Shown in pieces: positions 52,325 through 60,380 of a stretch of DNA of 64,000 nucleotides. This DNA comes from a bacterium (GTDB lineage: Bacteria; Bacillota_I; Bacilli_A; RF39; UBA660). The DNA is taken from contig JAHZBE010000006.1 of the NCBI GenBank assembly GCA_019423565.1, positions 1 to 64,000 of the forward strand, written 5' to 3'. Below the pieces are notes generated by a model. The model ran no database searches and was not told the origin of the DNA. It worked only from the letters and a program-made list of their open reading frames with translations. How positions within the stretch are numbered: the first letter of the stretch is position 1; the number at the start of each line of letters is the position of its first letter. The position numbers were made by a program, and so were the translations under genes.

Positions 52325-52618
52325 ATGATAAAAGTTGAAATAGAAAATAATAAAATAGAAATAAAAGGACACGCTAATTATGATGATTATGGAAAAGACA
52401 TCGTTTGTGCATCAGTTAGTTCAATAGTTATAACAACAATAAATGCTATTATAGAATTTGATCCTGAATCTATTTATTATGAAGATTTAAATAATAGAAT
52501 TTTAATTGAAAAACTAAAAGATGATGATATTACTAATAAACTTATTAATAATATGATAGAACTTTTAGAAGAACTTGAAAAAAGTTATAAAGATAATATA
52601 AAAATAATAAGGAGGTAA
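52325..52618 (+). CDS. prp: Ribosomal-processing cysteine protease Prp
   Basis: 97 residues. Active-site His in IKGHANYDDYGKD and Cys in IVCASVSSIV, in the order and spacing of the family. Prp removes an N-terminal extension from L27 in Bacillota, which is essential for ribosome function in S. aureus. It lies between rplU and rpmA, the classical place. L27 here carries such an extension (next entry). Confidence 0.94.
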   Translation: MIKVEIENNKIEIKGHANYDDYGKDIVCASVSSIVITTINAIIEFDPESIYYEDLNNRILIEKLKDDDITNKLINNMIELLEELEKSYKDNIKIIRR

Positions 52619-52621
52619 ACT

Positions 52622-52909
52622 ATGTTAAAAATGGTTTTAGATATACAAAGATTTGCCCACGTTAAAGCACAAGGTTCAACTCACAATGGTCGTGATAGTG
52701 CTGGTAGAAGATTAGGCGCTAAAGCAGCAGATGGTGAATTTGTTAGTGGTGGATCAATTATTTACCGTCAAAGAGGAACTAAAATTTATCCAGGTCACAA
52801 TGTAGGAATGGGTGTTGATCATACATTATATGCTAAAGTTGCTGGATATGTTAAATTCGAACGTAAAGGTAGAGATAAAAAACAAGTTAGTGTTTATGAA
52901 GAAAAATAA
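52622..52909 (+). CDS. rpmA: 50S ribosomal protein L27 with a cleavable N-terminal extension
   Basis: 95 residues. It begins MLKMVLDIQRFAHVKAQGST; the mature protein would start at A12 after cutting between F11 and A12. The family's usual site is a LxLQFFA type; here QRF-AH stands in its place. The core GRDSAGRRLGAKAADGEFV is normal. AAGGAGGT precedes the start. In B. subtilis spo0B and obg follow; here a terminator ends the operon and obgE is 10.8 kb away. Confidence 0.97.
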   Translation: MLKMVLDIQRFAHVKAQGSTHNGRDSAGRRLGAKAADGEFVSGGSIIYRQRGTKIYPGHNVGMGVDHTLYAKVAGYVKFERKGRDKKQVSVYEEK

Positions 52910-52934
52910 TATCATCTTAGGGTGATATTTTTTT
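52909..52934 (+). terminator. Terminator after rpmA
   Basis: ATATCATC (52909-52916) pairs with GGTGATAT (52921-52928), one G-U, TTAG loop, Ts follow. Confidence 0.8.
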
Positions 52935-52952
52935 AACACTTTATAAAATGGG

Positions 52953-52981
52953 TTGACTATTAGTTATTATTAAACTATACT
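52953..52981 (+). promoter_or_regulatory. Likely promoter of the secreted protein gene
   Basis: TTGACT (52953-52958), 17-bp spacer, TATACT (52976-52981). Confidence 0.55.
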
Positions 52982-53002
52982 ATTTATAGTAGAGAGGTAA
53001 AT

Positions 53003-53614
53003 ATGAAAAATAATAAAGTTAAAAATGTCATTATTTTTGTTTTATCAATTTGTCTTGTTAGTTTGACAATTTTATATGCAGTAATAGCGCAAAAACTAAA
53101 TGTTGAAAATTATAATTCTATTAAATCAAGTGATTGGAGTATTGGATTTGATAATTTATCTAGTGCAACATATAATGAAGGAGCAAGTATTTTAAATGAA
53201 CCCGTAATTTCAAGCTCATCAATAACAGGTTTATCTGTACTTTTTTCAAATCCTGGTGATTATGTTTATTATGACTTTGATATCGTAAATGATGGAAATA
53301 TTGATGCTAAAATATCGGATATATCAACATCAAGTTTTGGTGCTAAATGTGTTAGTTCTTCATCTAATGAAGAAGACGAAAAAAATGTTTGTGATAATAT
53401 AAGGATGACATTGACATATGCAGAAGCTTCTACTATAGCAGTTTCTGATAAGACAATATCTTTAAATAGTACTTTAGAAAAAGGAAATGTGCTAAATTCA
53501 AAGAAGAAAATTAGAGTTAGATTTAAAATTTACTATGCAGAAAATGATAATAACGTTTCTTCATCAGTTTCAGTAACAAATCTTAATGCATATATTTTAT
53601 ATGAACAAAAGTAA
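53003..53614 (+). CDS. Secreted or anchored protein with a TasA-like layout
   Basis: 203 residues. A basic start and one hydrophobic segment (about 9-28, IIFVLSICLVSLTILYAVIA) are followed by a beta-rich domain containing SNPGDYVYYDFDIVNDGNID, a phrase like the 'PGD-V-F-F-V-N-N-G-D' of TasA/camelysin proteins (biofilm fibre proteins processed by SipW). Two Cys (about 110 and 125) could form a disulfide. No SipW-type signal peptidase is near. The assignment is a resemblance only. Confidence 0.6.
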   Translation: MKNNKVKNVIIFVLSICLVSLTILYAVIAQKLNVENYNSIKSSDWSIGFDNLSSATYNEGASILNEPVISSSSITGLSVLFSNPGDYVYYDFDIVNDGNIDAKISDISTSSFGAKCVSSSSNEEDEKNVCDNIRMTLTYAEASTIAVSDKTISLNSTLEKGNVLNSKKKIRVRFKIYYAENDNNVSSSVSVTNLNAYILYEQK

Positions 53615-53654
53615 TAAACAAATTTATATATAGTATAATATATTAGAGGTGTTT

Positions 53655-53882
53655 ATGAGACTATCAGAAATTCAAAATAAAGACGTTATCAGTATAAATA
53701 CTGGAATTAAAATTGGAAATATAATTGATATAAAAGTAAATAGTGAATCTGGTAAGATTGAATCTTTAATATTGGAAAAGAAGAAATTTAATATATTTAA
53801 TTCTAATGATGAAATAGAAATATATTGGACACAAATTGATAAAATTGGTGAAGATGTAATTTTAGTAGAAAATTTTAAATAA
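53655..53882 (+). CDS. YlmC/YmxH family PRC-barrel protein
   Basis: 75 residues. MRLSEIQNKDVISINTGIKI with IGNIIDIKVN and IESLILE form a small PRC-barrel as in YlmC/YmxH. ymxH belongs to the sporulation-associated set of B. subtilis, but its molecular role is not known. ATG 53655 follows GAGGTG; the GTG start at 53649 overlaps the site. Confidence 0.8.
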   Translation: MRLSEIQNKDVISINTGIKIGNIIDIKVNSESGKIESLILEKKKFNIFNSNDEIEIYWTQIDKIGEDVILVENFK

Positions 53883-53904
53883 TAATTAAATGAGGGTGAT
53901 TAAT

Positions 53905-54885
53905 ATGAATGAAATAAGAAAAAAACTTTTAGTATCTGTAATTTTAATAATTATATATGATTTAGTATGTTATTTCACTAATTCAATAATAACAAAAAAT
54001 GCTTTAGAAACATGGTTAAATATAATAACTATATCATTATCTTTTGTTGCATCTATTTATGAGTTGATACTTGTATTTAATACAAAAATTGACTTAAATA
54101 AACATAAAAAATTTATTTTAATTTCATCAATTATCTTTTTCTGTGACAATCTTATTTCTGGTATAATTGGTTTTACAATTAATGGTAAATTAGAAAATAA
54201 AGAAAAAAAAGAAGATAGAGAACTTCCTTTGATTGAATTAGAAGAGTATACAAATAAATATATATGTTTAATTGCTTTTATAATATGTTTGAGTATTTTA
54301 TTATTTGGTAATAGTTTTATAAAAGATGGAATAACACTTGTATTAGCTTATGTATTAATATTTTCATTAATGGTTGGTATTTTTTGGAAACAACTTGTAC
54401 ATGATTTTAAGATATTTAAAAAGTATTTTAGAGAATATAGTAAGTTAGTTTTTAAAACATGGGCAAAAGCATTATTATTTCTTGTAATTGCAAGTTTAAT
54501 GATACAGATAATTACTGGAACAACACAAGCTAATAATCAAATAACTCTTCAGAATTCATTTAATTCAAAACCTGTATTTATTGCAATTTTGGCAATGTTC
54601 TATGCACCAATTGCAGAAGAATTAATGTTTAGAGGTGTATTTAGAAAATTTATAAAAAATAAAAAATTATTTATAATTATAAGTGGAGTAGTATTTGGTC
54701 TTATGCATGTTATTGATGACTCTAAGACACTTTCTGAATTCTCATATGTATTTGTTTATTCAATACTTGGAATATATCTTGCAGGAATTTATGCTAAAAC
54801 TAATAATTTATGCACTAATATTTTTATGCATTTCTTACAAAATACACTAAGTGTAATTGGAATGATTATGTTAATGTTTATTTAA
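53905..54885 (+). CDS. CPBP-family intramembrane metalloprotease
   Basis: 326 residues, about eight membrane segments. Catalytic motifs: AEELMFRG (EExxxR, about 236-243), VFGLMHV (FxxxH type, about 266-272) and FMHFLQNT (HxxxN type). The family (Rce1/Abi) includes self-immunity proteins for bacteriocins and CAAX-like proteases. ATG 53905 chosen for GAGGGTGAT at 53891-53899. No bacteriocin precursor is seen nearby. Followed by a shared terminator. Confidence 0.85.
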   Translation: MNEIRKKLLVSVILIIIYDLVCYFTNSIITKNALETWLNIITISLSFVASIYELILVFNTKIDLNKHKKFILISSIIFFCDNLISGIIGFTINGKLENKEKKEDRELPLIELEEYTNKYICLIAFIICLSILLFGNSFIKDGITLVLAYVLIFSLMVGIFWKQLVHDFKIFKKYFREYSKLVFKTWAKALLFLVIASLMIQIITGTTQANNQITLQNSFNSKPVFIAILAMFYAPIAEELMFRGVFRKFIKNKKLFIIISGVVFGLMHVIDDSKTLSEFSYVFVYSILGIYLAGIYAKTNNLCTNIFMHFLQNTLSVIGMIMLMFI

Positions 54886-54909
54886 AAAAGAACTTCTCAG
54901 TTCTTTTTT
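54884..54909. terminator. Bidirectional terminator between the CPBP and TroA-like genes
   Basis: AAAAAAGAACT (54884-54894) and AGTTCTTTTTT (54899-54909), 11-bp stem, TCTC loop. Confidence 0.85.
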
Positions 54910-55769
54910 TAGTATAATTCTTCTTTTAAATTGTCTATATTTTGATTCATAATTGTTATATAATTTTGATTATCATTTTTATTATCTGCTGAAATATTAT
55001 TTAATGTATCTATTTCTAAAGTTTTAACTTCATATTTTTTCTTTAATTCTTTTAGAATATTTGATTCATTTTCACCTTTTTTCGTAAATATATAAGTTAC
55101 AGTTTTATTGTTTAGTAGTGCTTTAGCATCAGCTAAATCTTTATCAGTCATATTTGTTTCATCAATGCTAGTTATTTCAAGACCATATTTTGATAATATC
55201 TTTAAATCGTTAGAAGCAACTATAATATTTTTATCTTTAGCATTTTCTACCATTGATTTTAATTCTGCATCTATTGTTGATAGACTTAATTTCAATTTTT
55301 CATAATTGTCATCAATTTCATCTTCGATAATTGTACTATTAATATATTCTTTTAATCCGTTTCTAGTATTATTTGCAATTGTAAGCATTGTAGATGGATT
55401 TATCCAAAGTTCATCCATACTATTTTCATATTCAAGCTTTGCAGTAGCATCAATTATTTTCAATTTTTTATTTTTATTTATCATTTCAGCTATATAATTT
55501 TTTTCATCTCCAAGTCCATTATAAACAATTAAATCAGATGAACTATAATCCTTAATTTGTTTTGATGATAACTTGTATTCATATGGATTAACATCTCCTG
55601 GATAAAAACTTATAACATCAGCATGATCTTTATACAACTCTTCTGTTACAAATTCGATAGGGTACATACTAGTATAAATAGTAATGTCTTCCATTGAGTC
55701 AGTTCCTTCGCATCCGCTTATAAAAACAAGTGCTAGTCCTAAACATAATAATTTAATAAATTTTTTCAT
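54909..55769 (-). CDS. TroA/ZnuA-like substrate-binding lipoprotein lacking the usual metal-site histidines
   Basis: 286 residues. Lipoprotein signal with lipobox FISGC (Cys20). The order of the ZnuA/TroA family is clear (ITIYTSMYPIEFVTEEL, VISFYPGDVNPYEYKLSSKQ, SSDLIVYNGLGDE). Where the family has His ligands the sequence reads NPYEYKLS for DPHxYEPx, DELWINPS for DPHxWLDP, and IVASNDLKILSKYGL for xxHxAFxYFAxxYGL, so all three His are replaced. A classical Zn/Mn ligand set is therefore absent. No ABC permease or ATPase is adjacent; its start overlaps the yidD stop (ATGA). Confidence 0.8.
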   Translation of the reverse strand: MKKFIKLLCLGLALVFISGCEGTDSMEDITIYTSMYPIEFVTEELYKDHADVISFYPGDVNPYEYKLSSKQIKDYSSSDLIVYNGLGDEKNYIAEMINKNKKLKIIDATAKLEYENSMDELWINPSTMLTIANNTRNGLKEYINSTIIEDEIDDNYEKLKLSLSTIDAELKSMVENAKDKNIIVASNDLKILSKYGLEITSIDETNMTDKDLADAKALLNNKTVTYIFTKKGENESNILKELKKKYEVKTLEIDTLNNISADNKNDNQNYITIMNQNIDNLKEELY

Positions 55770-55999
55770 TTTTCCTTCTTCCTTTTCTTTTTTTCTGGTA
55801 CTGGATCATATCCAAATTTTCCAAAAGGTCTACATCTAAATAATCTTCTAATAGTTAAATAACTTCCATAAAAAAAACCATATTTTATATAAGCTTCTTT
55901 TGCATAATTTGAACATGTTGGTGTAAATCTGCAAGCATTATGCATACTTAGTGGTAATTTTTGATAAATATTTATTAACATAATCATTAGATGTTTCAC
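55766..55999 (-). CDS. yidD: Membrane protein insertion efficiency factor YidD
   Basis: 77 residues. Family signature present: CRFTPTCSNYAKEAYIKYG and RCRPFGKFGYDPVP. YidD helps insert membrane proteins with YidC in the cell membrane. Normally next to rnpA-yidC; here it forms an operon with the TroA-like lipoprotein gene (4-bp overlap). A basic tail (KKKRKKEK) ends it. Confidence 0.94.
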   Translation of the reverse strand: MKHLMIMLINIYQKLPLSMHNACRFTPTCSNYAKEAYIKYGFFYGSYLTIRRLFRCRPFGKFGYDPVPEKKKRKKEK

Positions 56000-56098
56000 T
56001 TTTACCTCACCTAATATAATTTTAACATAAATTTTATTAATATAACAGAGTATATTTAAATTTAATTTAATTTATGGTAAAATGGTAATGGTGATTTT

Positions 56099-56776
56099 AT
56101 GAAAAGTATAGAAGAATATAACATAGACTTAAATAATGAGTTAATAAAAAGAGCATTTACTCATTCATCTTATGTTAATGAAACAAAAAAAGGTGAAGAT
56201 TATGAAAGATTAGAATTCTTAGGAGATAAAGTATTAGACTTTTTAGTTAGTGAATATCTTTATGTCAATGAACATTTACATGAAGGTGAAATGACTAAAC
56301 TTAGAGCAAATTATGTTTGTGAAAATGCCTTATATGAATATTCAAAAGAACTAGGACTTAATAATTATTTAAGACTTGGTAAAGGAGAAGAAGCATCGGG
56401 TGGAAGAGACAGAAAAGCAGTAGTTGCGGACATATTTGAAGCTTTTTTAGCAGCAACCTATCTAACATATGGTCTTGAAAAAGCAAAAGAAATTGTATAT
56501 GATGTTGTTATTAAAGCAATAGAAAATAATGAAAATTATTTCTTACATGATTATAAGTCTGTTTTACAAGAAATGCTTCAAGCAGATAAACAAGGTGCAG
56601 AATATGTGGTAGTAAATGAAGAAGGACCATCACATAATAAAACGTTTACAACAGTTGTAAAAATAGATGGAGTTATTCTTGGAGAAGGAACCGCAGGAAG
56701 TAAAAAAGAATCTGAACAAGAAGCTGCTAAAGATGCATTAAGCAAAATGGCAAAAGTAGATAAAAAAGAGGAGTGA
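56099..56776 (+). CDS. rnc: Ribonuclease III
   Basis: 225 residues. The RNase III signature YERLEFLGDKVLDFL with catalytic Glu/Asp, a second acidic site in DIFEAFLAA, and a C-terminal double-strand RNA-binding domain (SVLQEMLQADKQG ... GTAGSKKESEQEAAKDAL). It processes rRNA and cleaves duplex RNA. ATG 56099, ribosome binding site ATGGTGAT. Followed by cdsA after 5 bp. Confidence 0.96.
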   Translation: MKSIEEYNIDLNNELIKRAFTHSSYVNETKKGEDYERLEFLGDKVLDFLVSEYLYVNEHLHEGEMTKLRANYVCENALYEYSKELGLNNYLRLGKGEEASGGRDRKAVVADIFEAFLAATYLTYGLEKAKEIVYDVVIKAIENNENYFLHDYKSVLQEMLQADKQGAEYVVVNEEGPSHNKTFTTVVKIDGVILGEGTAGSKKESEQEAAKDALSKMAKVDKKEE

Positions 56777-56781
56777 AAGTA

Positions 56782-57540
56782 ATGAAAAAAAGAGTAATAA
56801 GCGCAGTTGTCGCACTTGCTATTATAATTCCATTAATAGCGCTTGGGGGTATATATTTTAAGATAGGTATGGCAATTTTATCAATACTATCAATGTATGA
56901 AATATTAAAATTAAGAAAAGAATTACCAATATTTATAAAAGTAATATCATATGTATTAATTACACTTAGTGTGATATTTAGTGATGTATCATTATTGCCA
57001 ATAATACTAATTACAATGTCTGTTTTACTAGTATTCTTTGATAAAAGTGAATATAATGTTAATGATTTTACATTTGTAACAGCATTCTTAGTATTATTAA
57101 GTACTGTATTTACATATTTTATATATATTAGAAATGAAGATGTTAATATATTAATTTATTTACTATTAATAACAATTTTAACAGATACATTTGCACTTTT
57201 TGGAGGAAAATTATTTGGTAAACATAAATTAATTGAAAAAGTATCACCTAAAAAGACAATAGAAGGTTCTATAATAGGAAGTGCTTTTGGAACAATTATT
57301 CCAAGTATTTATTACATTTATATGGTAGATCCAGGTGCAAATATACTTACTGTAATATTTATGACACTTATTTTATCCATAATTGGACAACTTGGAGATC
57401 TTGTATTTAGTAGTATAAAAAGATATTTTAATATAAAAGATTTTTCAAATATTATGCCAGGTCATGGTGGAATATTAGATAGAATTGATAGTATAACAAT
57501 GGTTGTACTTGCTTATCAAATAATAATTAATATAATTTAA
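56782..57540 (+). CDS. cdsA: Phosphatidate cytidylyltransferase
   Basis: 252 residues. Forms CDP-diacylglycerol, the precursor of phospholipids. Several membrane segments; the family signature appears as VSPKKTIEGSIIGSAFG and LGDLVFSSIKRYFNIKDF...MPGHGGILDRIDS, which contains the metal-binding Asp pair. ATG 56782 follows GAGGAGTGA, overlapping the rnc stop. cdsA followed by rseP is a widely conserved order. Confidence 0.94.
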   Translation: MKKRVISAVVALAIIIPLIALGGIYFKIGMAILSILSMYEILKLRKELPIFIKVISYVLITLSVIFSDVSLLPIILITMSVLLVFFDKSEYNVNDFTFVTAFLVLLSTVFTYFIYIRNEDVNILIYLLLITILTDTFALFGGKLFGKHKLIEKVSPKKTIEGSIIGSAFGTIIPSIYYIYMVDPGANILTVIFMTLILSIIGQLGDLVFSSIKRYFNIKDFSNIMPGHGGILDRIDSITMVVLAYQIIINII

Positions 57541-57553
57541 GGGAGAAAAAATA

Positions 57554-58588
57554 ATGACAATAATACTATTTATATTAATTCTTGGGATAATAGTTTTTAT
57601 CCATGAATTAGGACATTTTATATTTGCTAAAAAAGCAGGGGTTTATGTATATGAATTTTCTTTAGGATTTGGTCCAAAATTATTTTCATTCAAAAGAAAA
57701 AATGATGAAACAGAATATATGGTAAGATTAATACCACTTGGTGGATATGTTTCAATGGCTGGTGAAGAAGATTTAGATGAAGATAATAAAGTACCAGATG
57801 ATCAAAGATTATGTAATAAATCTTGGACTAGACGATTACTTGTAATGGTTGCGGGAGTAATTAATAACTTTATATTAGGATTTGTTTTACTATTTATAAT
57901 GGGATTAATATATGGTACAACTTCAACAACTAATACTCTTGATAGCATTCCTGAGTCAGGTGCACTTTATAAAGCAGGTGCAAGAAATGGTGATGTTGTA
58001 ACAAAAATAAATGATAAAAAAGTAAAAAATTATGATGATATACAAACATATTTAGCGCTAGTTAAAGAAGGAGACGCTATCAATATTAATATAAAAAATA
58101 AAGATGGAGTAGAAAATACATATAAAGTAAAACCAGAAAAGAATAGTGAAGATGGTAAATATTATTATGGTATATCAATAAAAGTAAAAACTGATAAAGG
58201 ATTTTTACCAGCACTTAAATACGCTAAAGAGAAATTTGTTTCAATATATAAAATAATGATAATAACAATAAAAAGTTTATTTACTGGTGAACTTGGATTC
58301 GATAGTTTATCAGGTCCAGTTGGAATATATAACGTAGTAGATACAGTTAAAGGCTCACTTCAAATGATACTTTATTTAACTGCATATTTATCAATAAATA
58401 TTGGATTTATGAACTTACTTCCATTCCCAGCATTTGATGGAGGAAGAGCATTCCTTCTTATAATAGAAAAAATAAAAGGATCTAAAGTAAATCCAAAGTT
58501 TGAAGCTACTATAAATAGTATAGGATTTGTATTATTAATGGCTTTAATGGTAATTATTACAATAAAAGATATAATTAAGTTATTTTAA
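57554..58588 (+). CDS. rseP: RseP/RasP site-2 intramembrane metalloprotease
   Basis: 344 residues. Zinc motif HELGH (17-21), PDZ domain (about 120-185, SGALYKAGARNGDVVTKIND), and the second membrane motif NLLPFPAFDGGR with the Asp ligand. It cuts anti-sigma factors and leftover signal peptides in the membrane. Sits 13 bp behind cdsA, 9 bp before fmt. Confidence 0.95.
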   Translation: MTIILFILILGIIVFIHELGHFIFAKKAGVYVYEFSLGFGPKLFSFKRKNDETEYMVRLIPLGGYVSMAGEEDLDEDNKVPDDQRLCNKSWTRRLLVMVAGVINNFILGFVLLFIMGLIYGTTSTTNTLDSIPESGALYKAGARNGDVVTKINDKKVKNYDDIQTYLALVKEGDAININIKNKDGVENTYKVKPEKNSEDGKYYYGISIKVKTDKGFLPALKYAKEKFVSIYKIMIITIKSLFTGELGFDSLSGPVGIYNVVDTVKGSLQMILYLTAYLSINIGFMNLLPFPAFDGGRAFLLIIEKIKGSKVNPKFEATINSIGFVLLMALMVIITIKDIIKLF

Positions 58589-58597
58589 GGTGATATA

Positions 58598-59536
58598 ATG
58601 GAAAAATTAAATATAGTTTATATGGGGACACCAGATTTTAGTGTTGGCCCTTTAGAAAAATTAATAGAAAAATATAATGTAGTAATGGTTGTAACTCAGC
58701 CTGATAAAGAAATAGGTAGAAAAAAAGAAATTAAATTTTCACCTGTAAAAGAATGTGCGATAAAAAATAATATCAAAGTATTTCAGCCAAGTAAAATTAG
58801 AGAAAACTATAAAGAAATATTAGATGAAAAGCCTGATATTATAATAACTTGTGCATATGGTCAAATAATTCCAAAAGAATTACTTGATTATCCAAAATAT
58901 GGATGCATTAATATACATGCATCACTTTTACCTAAATTAAGAGGTGGCGCACCAATACATAAAGCAATCATAAATGGTTATGAAAAAACAGGTGTAACTA
59001 TAATGTATATGGATGAAAAGATGGATTCAGGTGATATTATATATCAAGAAGAAATCAAAATAGAAGATGATGATAACGCTGGAACACTTTTTGATAAATT
59101 AAGCGTTTTAGGATCAGAAATGATAATAAAAGTATTACCAAGTATAATTGATGGTACAAATAAAAGAATAAAACAAAATGAAGAAGAAGTAACATATGCA
59201 TATAACATTACAAGAGAAGAAGAAAAAGTTGATTTTAATTTAAGTACTAAGGATGTATATAATAAAATTAGAGGATTATATCCTTGGCCTATAGGATATA
59301 CAAGTCTTGATGGTAAGAAAGTTAAATTACATTTATCAAGAGTAGGAACAAGTAAAAAAGAAGGATCAATAGGAGAAATTATTAATATATATAATGATGC
59401 ATTAGGCGTTAAAACCTTAGATGGTGAAATACTATTAACTATGATTCAATTTGAAGGAAAAAATAAAATACTAGTAAAAGACTATTTAAATGGTGTTCAT
59501 GATAAGGAAAGTCTTTTAGGCAAAAAATTTATATAA
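58598..59536 (+). CDS. fmt: Methionyl-tRNA formyltransferase
   Basis: 312 residues. Formylates initiator Met-tRNA using 10-formyl-THF. INIHASLLPKLRGGAPIH holds the catalytic Asn and His; MDEKMDSGDII holds the Asp. The C-terminal tRNA-binding domain is complete (GLYPWPIGYTSLDGKKVKL). Last gene of the rnc-cdsA-rseP-fmt run; spoIIGA follows after 61 bp. Confidence 0.95.
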   Translation: MEKLNIVYMGTPDFSVGPLEKLIEKYNVVMVVTQPDKEIGRKKEIKFSPVKECAIKNNIKVFQPSKIRENYKEILDEKPDIIITCAYGQIIPKELLDYPKYGCINIHASLLPKLRGGAPIHKAIINGYEKTGVTIMYMDEKMDSGDIIYQEEIKIEDDDNAGTLFDKLSVLGSEMIIKVLPSIIDGTNKRIKQNEEEVTYAYNITREEEKVDFNLSTKDVYNKIRGLYPWPIGYTSLDGKKVKLHLSRVGTSKKEGSIGEIINIYNDALGVKTLDGEILLTMIQFEGKNKILVKDYLNGVHDKESLLGKKFI

Positions 59537-59546
59537 GAGATATAAA

Positions 59547-59579
59547 GCGACAATATTTATATATAACTTTTTTTATAAT
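59547..59579 (+). promoter_or_regulatory. Possible Spo0A-dependent promoter of spoIIGA-sigE
   Basis: TATAAT (59574-59579) lies 18 bp before the gene but no -35 hexamer is found at the normal distance. In its place a reversed 0A-box-like sequence, GCGACAA (59547-59553; TTGTCGC on the minus strand), is present. B. subtilis spoIIG is activated by Spo0A with boxes near the -35. The match is to a short motif, so this is tentative. Confidence 0.3.
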
Positions 59580-59597
59580 CATAATGGTGATATAAAA

Positions 59598-60380
59598 ATG
59601 AAAGTTTATATAGATATTGTTTTTTTTACCAATTTTTTATTTGATTTTATACTCCTTTTATCAGTAAATATTATTCTTAAAAGAAATATGAAAATATATA
59701 GAATAATACTTGGAGCGCTTACAGGGACCTTAACACTATTAATGTTATTTATAAGAATGAATTCACTAACGCTTTTTCTTTATAAATTAGTTATAAGCAT
59801 CATAATGGTTCTTATAACATTTAACTATAAAACAATTAAATACACATTTAAAAATTTATATTTTCTATATATAGTAAGTATTATAATGGGAGGATTTTTA
59901 TACTTTATAAATAATCAGATAAATGTAAAAAATGAAGGATTAATATTTATAACAAATAACTTTTCACTTAATTTAATTTTAGGAATTATTCTTTCTAGTA
60001 TTTTTATTTATTTTTATATAAAAGAAACGAAAGACTTAAAAGAAAATTATAATAAATATCACAAATTAACTTTATATATAAATGATGTTACATTAAATGT
60101 TAATGCTTTTTTAGATACGGGAAATAAACTAAAAGATCCATATAAAGGTAGACCAATCGTACTCGTTAAAGAAGAATTAATAGATTATAAAGATATTAAA
60201 TATATTCTAGTGCCGTATAATACAGTTTCAGGAGGAGGATTACTAAAATGCATTAATATTTCTAAAATGGAAGTTGATGGAATAAAATGTAAAAAGAAGT
60301 TTTTAATTGGACTAGTACCAAGTATAAATATAGATGGTGTAGATTCAATAATAAATGAAAAGATAATGGAGGGATTATAA
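59598..60380 (+). CDS. spoIIGA: SpoIIGA, sigma-E processing aspartyl protease
   Basis: 260 residues. Five or so membrane segments in the N-terminal half (YIDIVFFTNFLFDFILLLSV, then LIVS-like helices), a soluble C-terminal protease domain with catalytic Asp173 in FLDTGNKLKDPYKGRP, and VPYNTVSGGGLLKC. This matches SpoIIGA, the septum membrane protease that activates pro-sigma-E in the mother cell. The stop overlaps the sigE start by one base (TAATG). I know of no other function for this gene pair. Confidence 0.93.
   Translation: MKVYIDIVFFTNFLFDFILLLSVNIILKRNMKIYRIILGALTGTLTLLMLFIRMNSLTLFLYKLVISIIMVLITFNYKTIKYTFKNLYFLYIVSIIMGGFLYFINNQINVKNEGLIFITNNFSLNLILGIILSSIFIYFYIKETKDLKENYNKYHKLTLYINDVTLNVNAFLDTGNKLKDPYKGRPIVLVKEELIDYKDIKYILVPYNTVSGGGLLKCINISKMEVDGIKCKKKFLIGLVPSINIDGVDSIINEKIMEGL

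Noticed and set aside
53905..54885. CPBP protease as bacteriocin immunity protein
   Set aside because: No bacteriocin precursor, leader peptidase or transporter gene is in the neighbourhood.
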